Source: CAWGXG01 sp963826505 (lineage in GTDB: Bacteria; Chloroflexota; Anaerolineae; Aggregatilineales; Aggregatilineaceae). From it: a stretch of DNA of 64,000 nucleotides. The first letter of the stretch is position 1. Every line of letters begins with the position of its first letter. Shown piece after piece: positions 1 through 9,271 of this stretch. The stretch is from NCBI GenBank assembly GCA_963826505.1, contig CAWGXG010000005.1, positions 496,001 through 560,000 on the forward strand, written 5' to 3'. Below the pieces are notes generated by a model that worked only from the letters and a program-made list of their open reading frames with translations, was not told the origin of the DNA and did no database searches. A program made the translations under genes and the position numbers.

Positions 1-358
1 CGACGTCTTGCAGCACCTCGACCAGAACCGCTTCCACGCTCATCGACCGTCCGATCAGCGCCAGCCCGCCCGCGAAACACGTCTCGACACATTGGCCGCA
101 AACCGTGCAGCAGTCGCGGTCATACCAACGCTGCCCGTTTTCGAGGTGCTGCGCGTCTTGCTCGCAGACCTTCACGCACTCGCCGCAGCCGATGCATTTC
201 TCCGGCTCGAACTGGATTTCGGGCTGGGGCCGGATGCCTTCTGGATTATGGCACCAGAAACAGCGCAGCGAACAGCCTTTGAGAAACACAGTCGTGCGAA
301 TCCCAGGCCCATCATGGATCGAGAAGCGCTGGATGTCGAAAACGGTCCCCAATGCCAT
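1..358 (-). CDS. Glycyl-radical enzyme activating protein (radical SAM), 3'-truncated by window edge
   Basis: Read on the minus strand from ATG at 358, the first 119 codons match the activase family that installs the glycyl radical on pyruvate-formate-lyase-type enzymes. Near residues 26-33 is the radical-SAM motif CSLRCFWC (CxxxCxxC), preceded by the family's DGPGIRTTVFLKG stretch. Two ferredoxin-like 4Fe-4S motifs follow, CIGCGECVKVC and CCTVCGQCVETC, as in activases with the clostridial-type insert. The start lies one base after the TAG stop of the upstream aldolase gene, so the two are translationally coupled. The rest of the protein is outside the window. A glycyl-radical enzyme is expected further left but cannot be seen. 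Family assignment is firm; the target enzyme is unknown. Confidence 0.93.
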   Translation of the reverse strand, partial: MALGTVFDIQRFSIHDGPGIRTTVFLKGCSLRCFWCHNPEGIRPQPEIQFEPEKCIGCGECVKVCEQDAQHLENGQRWYDRDCCTVCGQCVETCFAGGLALIGRSMSVEAVLVEVLQDV

Positions 359-359
359 G

Positions 360-1247
360 CTACATCGCTGCCAGATCCCAAAAACCCACGGACTCGAGAG
401 CGGCGTGCAGAGCGGCCTTAGCCTCAGGCGACAACGGTACCGAGGGCAGACGCGGCTCGCCGCAGTCGATGCCCAGTAGGCGTACCGTTTCGTACAGCGC
501 TCCGAAGAAGCCACAGGAAATCAATCGCTCGGTCACGGCGTTCACCCGTTGTTGCAGCGCGACGGCGTCAGCGTGCTGCCCTTTGACCACCAGCGCGCGG
601 ATTCTGGCATACGCGCCCGGCATATAGTTTAGCGTCGAGCCGATATGGCCGCTCGAATTACACATCGCCGCGAAGACGCTCTGCTCGTCCATCCCGGAGA
701 AGACCGTCCAGTTGCTGTCGCGCAGCGCGGCGATCTGGCTGAACTCGTACATATTCGGCCCGGTGTACTTGGTGCCCACCACGTTCGGCAGCGCGGACAG
801 CCGCTTGACGAGTTCGAGCGAGTCAAGCTGCGGGCGCGCGATATACGGGAAAAAGCCCAGATCGGGCACGGCGCTGGCCAGTGTCTCATAATACGCGTAC
901 ACGCTGTCGATGCCGGAATACAACGGCGGTATGATGCTGCTGAACCCGGCTGCCCCATGCGCCAGTGCGTGGCGCGCCAGGTCGATAGCGTCGGTCAGCG
1001 AAATCGCCCCCACATGGACGATGACCGGAACCCTGCCCTGGACTGTGTTGAGAACGGTCTCGGCGACGAGCTTGCGCTCGGCAACGGATTGGAACACACC
1101 GCTGCCCGTGCTGCCGCAAGCGTAAAAGCCGTTGACGCCCTTGCCCAGGTGGTAATCCACCAGCTTTTCGACGGCGGCAGGGTTGACTTCATTGTTAGTC
1201 GTGAACGGCGTGATAAGCGCGGGCCAAGCACCGAATAATTCGGCCAT
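360..1247 (-). CDS. DapA / N-acetylneuraminate lyase-family aldolase
   Basis: This 295-residue protein has the full length of the class I aldolase family that includes dihydrodipicolinate synthase, N-acetylneuraminate lyase and 2-keto-3-deoxy sugar acid aldolases. Visible landmarks are an N-terminal AWPALITPF stretch, the ACGSTGSG loop (usual GxTGE variant) and VVGTKYTGPN, which contains the Schiff-base lysine. I chose ATG 1247 because GGAGGAGAATCCT precedes it directly; a longer upstream frame has no ribosome site. It lies between a URO-D-like gene and the glycyl-radical activase in a sulfatase operon, so a carbon-carbon lyase step on a desulfated acid or sugar is more likely than lysine synthesis. 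Substrate is not determinable from sequence. Confidence 0.85.
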   Translation of the reverse strand: MAELFGAWPALITPFTTNNEVNPAAVEKLVDYHLGKGVNGFYACGSTGSGVFQSVAERKLVAETVLNTVQGRVPVIVHVGAISLTDAIDLARHALAHGAAGFSSIIPPLYSGIDSVYAYYETLASAVPDLGFFPYIARPQLDSLELVKRLSALPNVVGTKYTGPNMYEFSQIAALRDSNWTVFSGMDEQSVFAAMCNSSGHIGSTLNYMPGAYARIRALVVKGQHADAVALQQRVNAVTERLISCGFFGALYETVRLLGIDCGEPRLPSVPLSPEAKAALHAALESVGFWDLAAM

Positions 1248-1264
1248 AGGATTCTCCTCCAACG

Positions 1265-2368
1265 TTAGTAGCAACCATAGCGGTTAAGTAATTCCATCAG
1301 GAAAAGATAATTCTCGAAGCTGACCGTAGGCGGGACGGAATGATCGGAATGGTAGATATAGCCCCCACCCCGCATAGCCACCTCGAGCTTGGTGCGCACT
1401 TCCTCTTCGAGTTCGGCCTTTGAGGCGGACATCTTGCGCACGTCGATGTTGCCGAAGAAAACCAGATCGCGCCCGTAGTCGGCTTTCAAAGTGCGCACAT
1501 CCATGGCGCTCTTGGCCTCCAACGGCTGCAACACCTGCACTCCTGCCTCGATCAGGCGCGGGATCACGCTGCGGATATCGCCATCGGTGTGCATGAAATA
1601 GGCGATAGCGTGGCTGTGCAGGTAATCGCCCAGGCGTTTGTGAGCCGGATACACCACCCGATCATACGTGCGCGGCGAGAACATCAGGCCGGTATTCATG
1701 CCCAGGTCATCCACCATGAACAGGCCGTCCGGCACAATCTGTTCCTCACGCGCCCGTTCCAGCGTGGCGATCACCAGATCGACGTGGGTCTCGCACATCT
1801 CCGCGATCAAATCCGGCTCAAGCGCCGTGTTCATCAAAGCGGCGTCAAAGCCGTGCTTGCGCCACGTCGCTTCCCAGGGTCCGTAGACGTGCAGCAGCAC
1901 GTAGCGATCCGACGCGCGCACCTGCTGAAACCTGGCGCCCATTTCTGCCCACGACGGATAGTGCACGAACGGCTCGAAATAGGACACAGTGTGAATGCGG
2001 CTCGTGCTGCCAAACTCAACCGTCAGACGACCCCTGAGCCGCTCCCAGTCTGAGCGCGTTTTGACGACGTGATCCAGATAGCCCAGCGCGCCCGATTTGC
2101 CCTTCCACTGCTTGGCTGTGTAACCCAGCTTGTCCTCGCGGATGGTGTATTCGGCGGTATCCTCAAGCAGTTGTTCCGGCATACGCAGCGACGCATCCAG
2201 GAAGATCGGCTCGATGTCGAAGCCGAAAAAGGCTTTCACATCAGCATCTTGAGGCAATCCTTCGCCGTGCCAGCGCGCGAGGGTATCTTCCCAGAAGGCA
2301 TCCGTCTTACCGATGCGGTCCGGCTCCTGAAATGCCAGGATAGCCTTGATCCGTTCGCGTGAGTTCAT
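1265..2368 (-). CDS. URO-D-like (corrinoid methyltransferase-type) protein lacking the HxC zinc motif
   Basis: About 367 residues, matching the uroporphyrinogen-decarboxylase superfamily that includes the MtaA/MtbA methylcobamide methyltransferases. The N-terminus (NSRERIKAILAFQEPDRIG) is typical of the methyltransferase-like branch rather than heme-pathway HemE. Where zinc-dependent members have H-x-C, this protein reads MHTDGD, so the cysteine is replaced by aspartate and zinc-thiolate chemistry is doubtful. The start is either ATG 2368 or an in-frame TTG at 2377; neither has a strong ribosome site. It follows the 2392-3861 sulfatase closely in the same operon. Role is inferred only as part of the island's catabolic set. 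Confidence 0.8.
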   Translation of the reverse strand: MNSRERIKAILAFQEPDRIGKTDAFWEDTLARWHGEGLPQDADVKAFFGFDIEPIFLDASLRMPEQLLEDTAEYTIREDKLGYTAKQWKGKSGALGYLDHVVKTRSDWERLRGRLTVEFGSTSRIHTVSYFEPFVHYPSWAEMGARFQQVRASDRYVLLHVYGPWEATWRKHGFDAALMNTALEPDLIAEMCETHVDLVIATLERAREEQIVPDGLFMVDDLGMNTGLMFSPRTYDRVVYPAHKRLGDYLHSHAIAYFMHTDGDIRSVIPRLIEAGVQVLQPLEAKSAMDVRTLKADYGRDLVFFGNIDVRKMSASKAELEEEVRTKLEVAMRGGGYIYHSDHSVPPTVSFENYLFLMELLNRYGCY

Positions 2369-2391
2369 CTCGCCCAATTCACTGCCCCGCG

Positions 2392-3861
2392 CTAGATGAA
2401 GCGCCAGCCGCGCTGCGCGGTCAGGCCCCGGTTCGGCTCGGGCGCATACTCACGCGCGGGCAGCCCGACCAGCCGCCCGTCCGCGATCCACTCCTCGTCA
2501 CCCCCATAGAGCTGCCCCATCAGGACGTGTTCCAGTTCGTCACGCACCCCGGCCTGCTGCGGATCGTCCGCCAGATCGTGCAATTCGTGTGGGTCAGCCT
2601 CAAGATCGAACAGTTGGGAGCAATTGCCGGTTGGGTAGTAGATCAGTTTGTGGCGGCGGCTGCGCACCATGCGCGACGCCAGCACGGCGTTGCCGCGCAG
2701 ATTGAATTCGCCGTAGAGCGTGTCACGTGACTCAGACGAAAGCAGCGACTGCCCTTCGACTGTCGCCGGGATCGGAATATCGGCCATATCCAGTAAGGTC
2801 GGCATGATGTCGCGCAGCTCGACCAGCCGGTCATCCACCTGATGGTGACCGCTGCGCGCATAGTCGGCGGTCGGCACCAGGATCAGCGGCACGCGCGTCG
2901 AGTCCTCGTAGAACATGCCTTTGGCATAGAAGCCATGATTGCCCAGCATATCGCCGTGATCGGATGTGAAGCAGATCGCCGTGTTTTCGAGCAAGCCTTC
3001 TTCGCGCAGCAGCCCGATCAGCAGCCGGATCTGGTGGTCGATGTGCGTGCATTGGGCGTAGAACGCCTGCCGCACCTGTCGCAGCTCGAAATCGCGCAGG
3101 CCGTCCGGCGGATTCAGCCGCGCGTAATAGAAGTCGCGGCGCAATTGGAGCGGGTAAGGCAAGGCGTCGAAGTCGGCGGCCCACTCCCCAACATAGCGAT
3201 CGGGGATGGGCGCGTCGCGATACAGGTCCAGGTAGGCTTGCAGCGGCACCAGCGGCGGGTGCGGAAAATTGAACGACATATACCACAGCGCCGGGCGTTT
3301 CGGATCGCGCCGCCGGATCATGCGGCTCATTTCGCGCACCGTCCAATTGGTGTGATGCAGATATTCAGGCAGATGCCAGGGGCGCGTGATGTAATCGGTG
3401 GTGGGCATGCCGTGGACGTATTCCTGTCCCGCGTAGCCCTCAGCCGCCAGGGACAGCTCGTAATCGTCAGCATTCATCCCCAGATGATGGCGGCCCTCTT
3501 CGTTGAGGATGACGTCGTCAAACCCGATGCGGTCGCGCTGGGGATACACATGCAGCTTGCCGACCGCATATGTCTGGTAGCCCGCGTCGGAAAACGTTTG
3601 CGCCAGCGTCGGCAGGTTAGGATCCATCGGCAGCGTTTCGTTGAAATTCCGATCGCCGTGCGTGCGCGGCGTGGTGCCGGTCATCAGGCCACGCCGCGCC
3701 GGGATACAGACGGGACAGGCAGAATAGGCTCGGCTGAAACGCGTGCCGTTGGCCGCCAACTGATCCAGCGTGGGCGTCATCACCGCCGGATGCCCCTCGC
3801 AGCCGAGCAGGCTGCCGGGCCAGTGATCCACACAGATCATGAGGAAATTGGGGCGCGTCAT
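2392..3861 (-). CDS. Type I sulfatase (Cys-type)
   Basis: A 489-residue member of the alkaline phosphatase/arylsulfatase superfamily that hydrolyses sulfate esters. The N-terminal PNFLMICVDHWPGSLLGCEG stretch carries the metal-binding aspartate. CIPARRGLMTG is the CxPxR signature whose cysteine is converted to formylglycine. TSDHGDMLGNHG near residue 300 provides further metal ligands. No signal peptide is visible, suggesting cytoplasmic action after uptake. The start at 3861 overlaps the 3' end of the next sulfatase gene (3858) by four bases. No maturation enzyme (FGE or anSME) is seen in the window, so it must be encoded elsewhere. The substrate is unknown. Confidence 0.93.
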   Translation of the reverse strand: MTRPNFLMICVDHWPGSLLGCEGHPAVMTPTLDQLAANGTRFSRAYSACPVCIPARRGLMTGTTPRTHGDRNFNETLPMDPNLPTLAQTFSDAGYQTYAVGKLHVYPQRDRIGFDDVILNEEGRHHLGMNADDYELSLAAEGYAGQEYVHGMPTTDYITRPWHLPEYLHHTNWTVREMSRMIRRRDPKRPALWYMSFNFPHPPLVPLQAYLDLYRDAPIPDRYVGEWAADFDALPYPLQLRRDFYYARLNPPDGLRDFELRQVRQAFYAQCTHIDHQIRLLIGLLREEGLLENTAICFTSDHGDMLGNHGFYAKGMFYEDSTRVPLILVPTADYARSGHHQVDDRLVELRDIMPTLLDMADIPIPATVEGQSLLSSESRDTLYGEFNLRGNAVLASRMVRSRRHKLIYYPTGNCSQLFDLEADPHELHDLADDPQQAGVRDELEHVLMGQLYGGDEEWIADGRLVGLPAREYAPEPNRGLTAQRGWRFI

Positions 3862-5223
3862 GACTTTATGCCTTTCACGTCTGCGTACACATCGGCGGGC
3901 ATCTGGAGATCGATCCGCATGTGGCGGAACGGATCGTCGGTGGCTTCAAGGTGCCGGTCGAGCGCCGCGCGCAACGCGCCGAGTTTGCCCGCATAGGCGG
4001 GATCTTCGGCAAGGTTATGCAATTCGGCGGGATCGGCGTCCAGGTCGTACAGCTCCTCGGTGCGGCGCGCACAAGAATAGAAGCGGAAGACATCCGGGTT
4101 GTTGCGGAAGCTGGCCGCGCTCATTTCGATCTCGGTCAGCACGAAGTCGAAGATCGAGCTGCGAATGCCCCGCCGGATGTATTTGTGGGTCGACGAGCGC
4201 ACCATGCGCGCCGGGTCGAAATACTGCGTGTAATTTTTCTCTGCAAACACGTACTCGCGTCCGGGTCCGTCCTGGCCCTGAAGCCGTCCGGCGATGCTCT
4301 GTCCTTCAATGTGACCGGGCACCGGCAGACCCAGCAGTTCCAACACGCTCGGCACGATGTCGACGTGGCTCGTCAGGTCGGACACGCGCCGCCCGGCGGG
4401 GAAGACACCCGGCCAGCGCATCAAGGCGGCCACTTTCGTCCCGCCGTCGTAGAGCGTCGCCTTGGAATGCAGGAACGACGCGCCGTGATCGATCACAAAC
4501 ATGAGCAGCGTGTTATCGGCCAGCCCGGTCGCGTCCAGCGTCGCCACGATCGCGCCGATCATCTGGTCCACAAACTGAATGGCCGCGTAAAAATCGGCCA
4601 GCTCGGCGCGTAATTCAGGCGTATCCAGCAGATAGGGCCGGATCTCGACCGAGTCCGGATCGACCTTGGTGTATACATCTCGCCAGAAATGCGAGGGCAA
4701 TTGATTCAGAAATTCCGGTTTGTAGCCCTGGCTGGCCAAGCCGATGCGGTGCGGATCGAAAAAGCCCACGTTGGCCAGAAAGGGTTGGTCGGCGCCGGAT
4801 TGCGTTTTCAACCACTCCGTGAAGACGGGCGTTACGTGGTCGCAAAAAGTGGACTGCACGGGATGCACAACATCATACCCCAACCGCCGCGGGTCCCAAT
4901 GTTCGTGTTGCAGGCCGAACAGGTGACTCTGCATAGCCCACGTCTTTCAACAGCGTTGGCAGCGCCGGGCAGCGCTCGACGTCCATTTCCCAGCCACGCG
5001 GGACCAAACCCATCAGGCCGTGCGTGTGCGGATAACACCCGGTCCACAGTGATCCGCGCGCGGGCGAACAGACCGACGCGGACGCGAAATGATTGTCCAG
5101 GAGGACGCCCTGGGCGGCCAGGCGGTCGAGGTTGGGCGTATGAACTGGCGTGCCATAGCAGCCCAGATAATCGCCCAGGTCGTGGCACGTAATGACAATA
5201 ATATTCGGTCGCTGCAGTGACAC
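3858..5223 (-). CDS. Type I sulfatase (Cys-type), one frameshift
   Basis: The gene reads as one sulfatase once a single extra base near 4925 is removed. The N-terminal part (start 5223) has RPNIIVITCHDLGDYLGCYG and the formylglycine signature CSPARGSLWTG. The C-terminal part continues with LFGLQHEHWDPRRLGYD, a VIDHGASFLHSK metal-site motif and a normal sulfatase C-terminus. The overlap point reads DVGY then QSHLFG, which is contiguous in family members. About 454 residues in total, no signal peptide. It lies between FAD oxidoreductase 5233-6618 and another sulfatase with very short spacing. The frameshift is probably a sequencing insertion, but real inactivation cannot be excluded. Confidence 0.88.
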
Positions 5224-5232
5224 GGCGCTCTC

Positions 5233-6618
5233 CTATGCTTCCGGCCCGTCCACGATAGCGCCTTGCGCGCGCAGCCGCTGGCGCAGCACGGCGATATCAA
5301 CGTCGCGCATAGCGTCGCCGCTATGCGCCGCCAAGGCTGCTGCCGTCCCTGCGCCCTGCCCCATCGCAAACGCGGCGGGCATGATGCGAAACGGGCCCAG
5401 CACGTCCCATTCGGCTGAGATGGCGCGACCCGGCGCGAGCAGGTTATCGACTCTGCGCGGCACGAGGCAGCCGTAGGGGATGGCGGCATACGGCAAAGCA
5501 ATCTCGACCTTGTGCAGCATGCGCTGTTCCGCGGAAGTGGGTGTCGCCATGTCCCAGTGATAACCGGTCAATGCGATCGTGTCGTCGAAGATGTGGCCGT
5601 CGCGCACATCACTGACTGTCACCTGATACTCGCCGATGATGCGCCGCGTATTGCGCACGCCGATCACGGGCGCAGTTTGTGTCAGGCGCGCGTGAGCAAA
5701 GCCGGGGAAATGCTGGCGCAGTACGTCGAGCATAGTCTGGACGGCGGCGCGTCCTTTGGTCATGCCCAGCGTGAGAACGTCTGGATCGGTGCCGTCGAAA
5801 CCCTGCTCGTGCGTGGTTGGGCTGACTTTGACATAGTATTGCTTGGGATTCGGCAGCTCGAACGCGATGAATACGTTGTCGTCGAAGGGCCATGCGTTTT
5901 GCGCGCGCAGATCGCCAATCAGCTTGCGGAAACGATAATCGCCCGCCCGGCAGTAATCGCCAAAGGCTTGCGCGTCCACCTCTTCCAACACAAACGACAT
6001 CGCACCGGGCGACATCCAGCCTCGGTGACCCTCTTCCTCGAACCCAATCAACATCGGGCAGCCCGCCCGGAAGGCCACATCTGCGTCCCCCGTCGCGTCG
6101 ACGACCGTCTGCGCGCGGATGAACTCAATGCCGCGCTTAGACGCGACAAACATGCCCTGAATGCGCCCATCCTCGATCTTCGGGTAGAGCGCGCTGGTGA
6201 AGTAACGCAGCGTGATCCCGGCTTGCTGCACCATCTGGTCAAACAGGCGCTTGGCGGCCTCGTACTCAAACGGAACGGTGGCGCGATGCCAGGGGGCGTA
6301 GCCGCTGTAGGCGGAGCCGCCGTCCTGGTCATTGGTGGGCGGCTTCGCGGCACCCTGGGCCACCAGCGTGTCGACGATTTCCTTGAAAATGCCCTCGATG
6401 ACCGGATAACGCCCATCACGCGAGTAACTGCCAAACCACGTGCCGATCAGGCTGCTGGTCGCGACGCCGCCCAAACAGCCCTGTTGCTCGATCAGCATCG
6501 TGCTGGCACCCTGGCGCGCCGCTGCCAGCGCCGCCCCGATTCCCGCCGGGCCGCCGCCGCACACCAGGACCTCCACATCGGCAATAATATCCGCCTCAAC
6601 ACTCAAGCGTTCTGACAT
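5233..6618 (-). CDS. FAD-dependent oxidoreductase (FAD_oxidored family)
   Basis: A 461-residue flavoprotein. The N-terminal VLVCGGGPAGIGAALAAARQ is a GxGxxG dinucleotide-binding fold, followed by LIEQQGCLGGVATSS, typical of the FAD_oxidored family often found beside sulfatases and glycoside enzymes. VVDATGDADVAF in the middle and LLAPGRAISAEWD near the C-terminus complete the FAD-binding pattern. It is the first gene of the 6618-to-left-edge operon. A promoter and a GntR-type palindrome lie directly upstream (6640-6697). Likely role: oxidation of a sugar-like or acid intermediate; the exact reaction is not known for this family. Confidence 0.88.
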   Translation of the reverse strand: MSERLSVEADIIADVEVLVCGGGPAGIGAALAAARQGASTMLIEQQGCLGGVATSSLIGTWFGSYSRDGRYPVIEGIFKEIVDTLVAQGAAKPPTNDQDGGSAYSGYAPWHRATVPFEYEAAKRLFDQMVQQAGITLRYFTSALYPKIEDGRIQGMFVASKRGIEFIRAQTVVDATGDADVAFRAGCPMLIGFEEEGHRGWMSPGAMSFVLEEVDAQAFGDYCRAGDYRFRKLIGDLRAQNAWPFDDNVFIAFELPNPKQYYVKVSPTTHEQGFDGTDPDVLTLGMTKGRAAVQTMLDVLRQHFPGFAHARLTQTAPVIGVRNTRRIIGEYQVTVSDVRDGHIFDDTIALTGYHWDMATPTSAEQRMLHKVEIALPYAAIPYGCLVPRRVDNLLAPGRAISAEWDVLGPFRIMPAAFAMGQGAGTAAALAAHSGDAMRDVDIAVLRQRLRAQGAIVDGPEA

Positions 6619-6639
6619 AAATCCTAATTCCTATCATGT

Positions 6640-6697
6640 GTTCAGATGTCTGATATCTTAATACATTCATTGTAGATCAACCGCATATGGAAGTCAA
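6640..6697 (-). promoter_or_regulatory. Promoter plus GntR/FadR-type operator for the 6618 operon
   Basis: On the minus strand, -35 TTGACT (6697-6692) and -10 TACAAT (6674-6669) are spaced by 17 bp. The palindrome TCAGACATCTGA (6653-6642) lies about 15 bases downstream of the -10, so a bound protein would block initiation or early elongation. The same palindrome recurs at 13385-13396, 13477-13488 and 21753-21764 in the same promoter-relative position. The -10/-35 boxes and the palindrome are read directly; regulation by the neighbouring GntR proteins is inferred. Confidence 0.82.
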
Positions 6698-6741
6698 TCA
6701 GAGCCAGGGTACGGTTGCCCTGCCCTGCCGCGCAAGAACGC

Positions 6742-7872
6742 CTATGCCACGCTGTCGTGATAGGCGTCCAGCAGCGCCATGAAGTTGTCATAGCGCGTGC
6801 CCACTGCGACAGAGTGCGTCGTCCCCAGGATGAACCCGCCGCCCGGCGACCCGATCTCAAGCGCGCGACGCACATCGGCGCGTACGTCCTCCGGCTCACC
6901 GGCCAGCAGGTGCTCGACCTTCACCCCGCCCCACAGCACCAACCGGTCGCCGTATTGGGCCTTAACGCGTTCCAAATCCATGCCTGCTGACGCCTGTATC
7001 GATTGGTAAGCGTCGTAACCCGCCTCGACAAACATGTCCAGCAGCTTCCAGTTGTTGCCGCAGGCGTGCTTGACGACCCGGTACCCTTGCGCCTTCACAT
7101 GTTGAACACGCTCTTTGATCGAGGGCAGGCAAAAATCGCGGAACATCGCAGGCGAGATCATGGGGCCGATCGTGGCGGAAAAATCGGTACCCCACAGCAC
7201 AGCATCCACTCCGGGCCGCAAATACCACGCGTCGCGCAGATTCGCCATGCGCGTGTGATAGGCGATAGCGTGGCGCACCAACTCCGGCTGTGCGGCGTAG
7301 GCCATCAACCCGACTTCCATGCCGCCCAACAGGATCATGCCCGCTTCGCCACCGGACGGCCCGAGGATGTAACGGGTGTCACCCAGGGCGGCAATCACGG
7401 CGTCCATCACTTCGAACACGGATGGATCGGGCGGCGCTGGACTTTCGTCCAGATCGAATTGATCCAGCGTGATCTCGCGCGGATCGTGCACCAGGGTCAG
7501 ATCGGCAGTAACCGGCGAATACTTCCACACGCGCCCGTCCTGCGCTTCCCAGGTAACGTCGTCGATACGGCGCACGGCTTCCGGCTCATAATTCTTGGGT
7601 GGGACGATGCCGCAGGCGTCCGCCGCCAGGTTGACAATCGCCAGCACATCGAGCTTGCGGTAGAGCGCGATCGTGTCTTCGATCCAGCTTTGAACGACCT
7701 CATCGCGCCGTCCTTCCCACAGCGCAATCTGAGTCTTGGCCTTGGCGCGCAGGTACGTTTCGTGCCCCAGCAGGCGCTCGACGGTATCGAAATCGATGGC
7801 GTAGAAGCCCAGCGGGATACGGTCAACAGGCTGGCGCGCCAACGCGTGTTGGACTCGTTCTTTTCCATTCAT
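6742..7872 (-). CDS. URO-D-like methyltransferase-type protein (HxC motif present)
   Basis: A 376-residue URO-D superfamily protein of the MtaA-like branch. It starts NGKERVQHALARQPVDRIP, the family's usual N-terminus, and has VVKHACGNNW, an H-x-C zinc motif as in methylcobalamin:thiol methyltransferases. ATG 7872 was chosen because GAAGAAGGGC precedes it; a longer frame begins at 7902 without a ribosome site. It is the last gene of the operon that begins at 13361 and sits about 50 bases after the 7924-9217 FAD oxidoreductase. Function in the island is inferred, possibly methyl transfer through a corrinoid protein encoded elsewhere. Confidence 0.83.
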   Translation of the reverse strand: MNGKERVQHALARQPVDRIPLGFYAIDFDTVERLLGHETYLRAKAKTQIALWEGRRDEVVQSWIEDTIALYRKLDVLAIVNLAADACGIVPPKNYEPEAVRRIDDVTWEAQDGRVWKYSPVTADLTLVHDPREITLDQFDLDESPAPPDPSVFEVMDAVIAALGDTRYILGPSGGEAGMILLGGMEVGLMAYAAQPELVRHAIAYHTRMANLRDAWYLRPGVDAVLWGTDFSATIGPMISPAMFRDFCLPSIKERVQHVKAQGYRVVKHACGNNWKLLDMFVEAGYDAYQSIQASAGMDLERVKAQYGDRLVLWGGVKVEHLLAGEPEDVRADVRRALEIGSPGGGFILGTTHSVAVGTRYDNFMALLDAYHDSVA

Positions 7873-7923
7873 AATGCGCCCTTCTTCGCGGGTGAGAGCC
7901 ACCCGTTGGTGTTTGTGGATACG

Positions 7924-9217
7924 CTAGAGCAGCGCGCCCCAGGCCAGCAGATGATCCTGCACGGCACTGATCGGGACGTCAGCGGGCATACGATGCTGCG
8001 CGATGGCCAACGCCGCCGCTGCGCCCGCCGCCTGCCCCATCGCCATACACTGCGCCATCACGCGCACGGAGGCATGCGCGTCGTGATCCGCAGACAGGCA
8101 GCGTCCGGCCACCAGCAGGCCCGCTACCTTTTGTGGGACGAGACACCGGAACGGGACATCGAACGTCTGATCCTCCGCCAGCCTCTCCCAGCGTGTATCC
8201 GCCCGCGCCTGGTGGTCCTCAATCGGCCAGGCGCACTTGGCGATGACGTCATCGAACTTCTGGCCGGAAAAAACGTCCTCGCGCGTCAAACGATATTGCC
8301 CGACAATGCGCCGTGTCTCGCGAATGCCAATCTGCGTGTTGAGCGTGCCCAGCTCAGCCTGTTCGTAGCCGGGCACCTGTTCCTTCAAGAACCGCACATA
8401 CTCCATCGCCTGCCGCCGCCCCTCAACCTCCGCCGCAGAAAGCTGGGCGGCGTCGGTGGCGTCAACGTGCATGATACGCGTCATGTTCGTGGCGATGACG
8501 CCGGGCATATCCGTCAGGCTGGCGCTGCCCTGGTGGCGCGGCAGATCGTACTCGCCCCGGGCATTGGCCTCCGCCATCTGCTTATGAAGTTGTTCGGGCA
8601 TGGTCAACTCGGCCCGCGCCGTATCGACGTTGAACAACTTGAAGGTCGTGGTCAACGCCTGGACGATCTGCGGATCGGGAGCCTCGAACGGTGCTCCGGC
8701 CCGCGCCGCAACGTCCGCGTCACCGGACGCGTCGATGATCACGTCCGCCTGCAAGCGCACGAGTCCGCTCTTATTCGCCGCGATGACGCCGGTCACGCGA
8801 TCGCCCTCGCACACGGCATCCAGCACAAAACTATGCGCCAGCACCGTGATGCCTGCCGCCTGCACCAGGCGATCCCACACGACTTTCAGAATTTCCGGGT
8901 TATAGACGATGAGCTGCGCATCACTGTACGGGACACATGTGAAGGTCGGCGGCATTGAGGGCGAACAGGGCGTCCAGCACCGCATCGGGAATGCCGCCCA
9001 CGATCTTTTGAGGATCGCTGCCGAGGGTATAGAACCCGCAGAAGCGATCGAGCACCTGCGTGCTGTTTCCGCCCAGGAATCCGTAGCGCTCGACCAGCGT
9101 CACGGACGCGCCCAGCCGCGCCGCGGCCAGCGCCGCCACGACCCCCGCCGGACCGCCGCCCACAACCAATACATCCGATCGCCCGGCATCGATCAGCGCT
9201 GTCGTGTAAATGTCCAT
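7924..9217 (-). CDS. FAD-dependent oxidoreductase (FAD_oxidored family), one frameshift
   Basis: Starts at 9217. DVLVVGGGPAGVVAALAAAR is the GxGxxG motif, followed by RYGFLGGNSTQ, parallel to the 5233-6618 protein. The frame breaks near 8929, where one extra base changes CPYSDAQL into a stop. Removing it gives one protein of about 430 residues with VIIDASGDADVAARAG and a C-terminal LLVAGRCLSADHDAH FAD-contact segment. It is the second FAD oxidoreductase of the island and lies between a sulfatase and a URO-D-like gene in the 13361-6742 operon. Sequencing insertion is the simplest explanation of the break. Confidence 0.87.
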
Positions 9218-9271
9218 GCTGACCTCCCGACCTTTCCGGCGTACCTTCGCCGACTCTGCCCGCGCAGCCTG

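Noticed and set aside
7003..8958. 651-codon plus-strand open frame
   Set aside because: It is antisense to a URO-D-like gene and an FAD oxidoreductase with clear motifs, and has no family signature; a GC-bias shadow.
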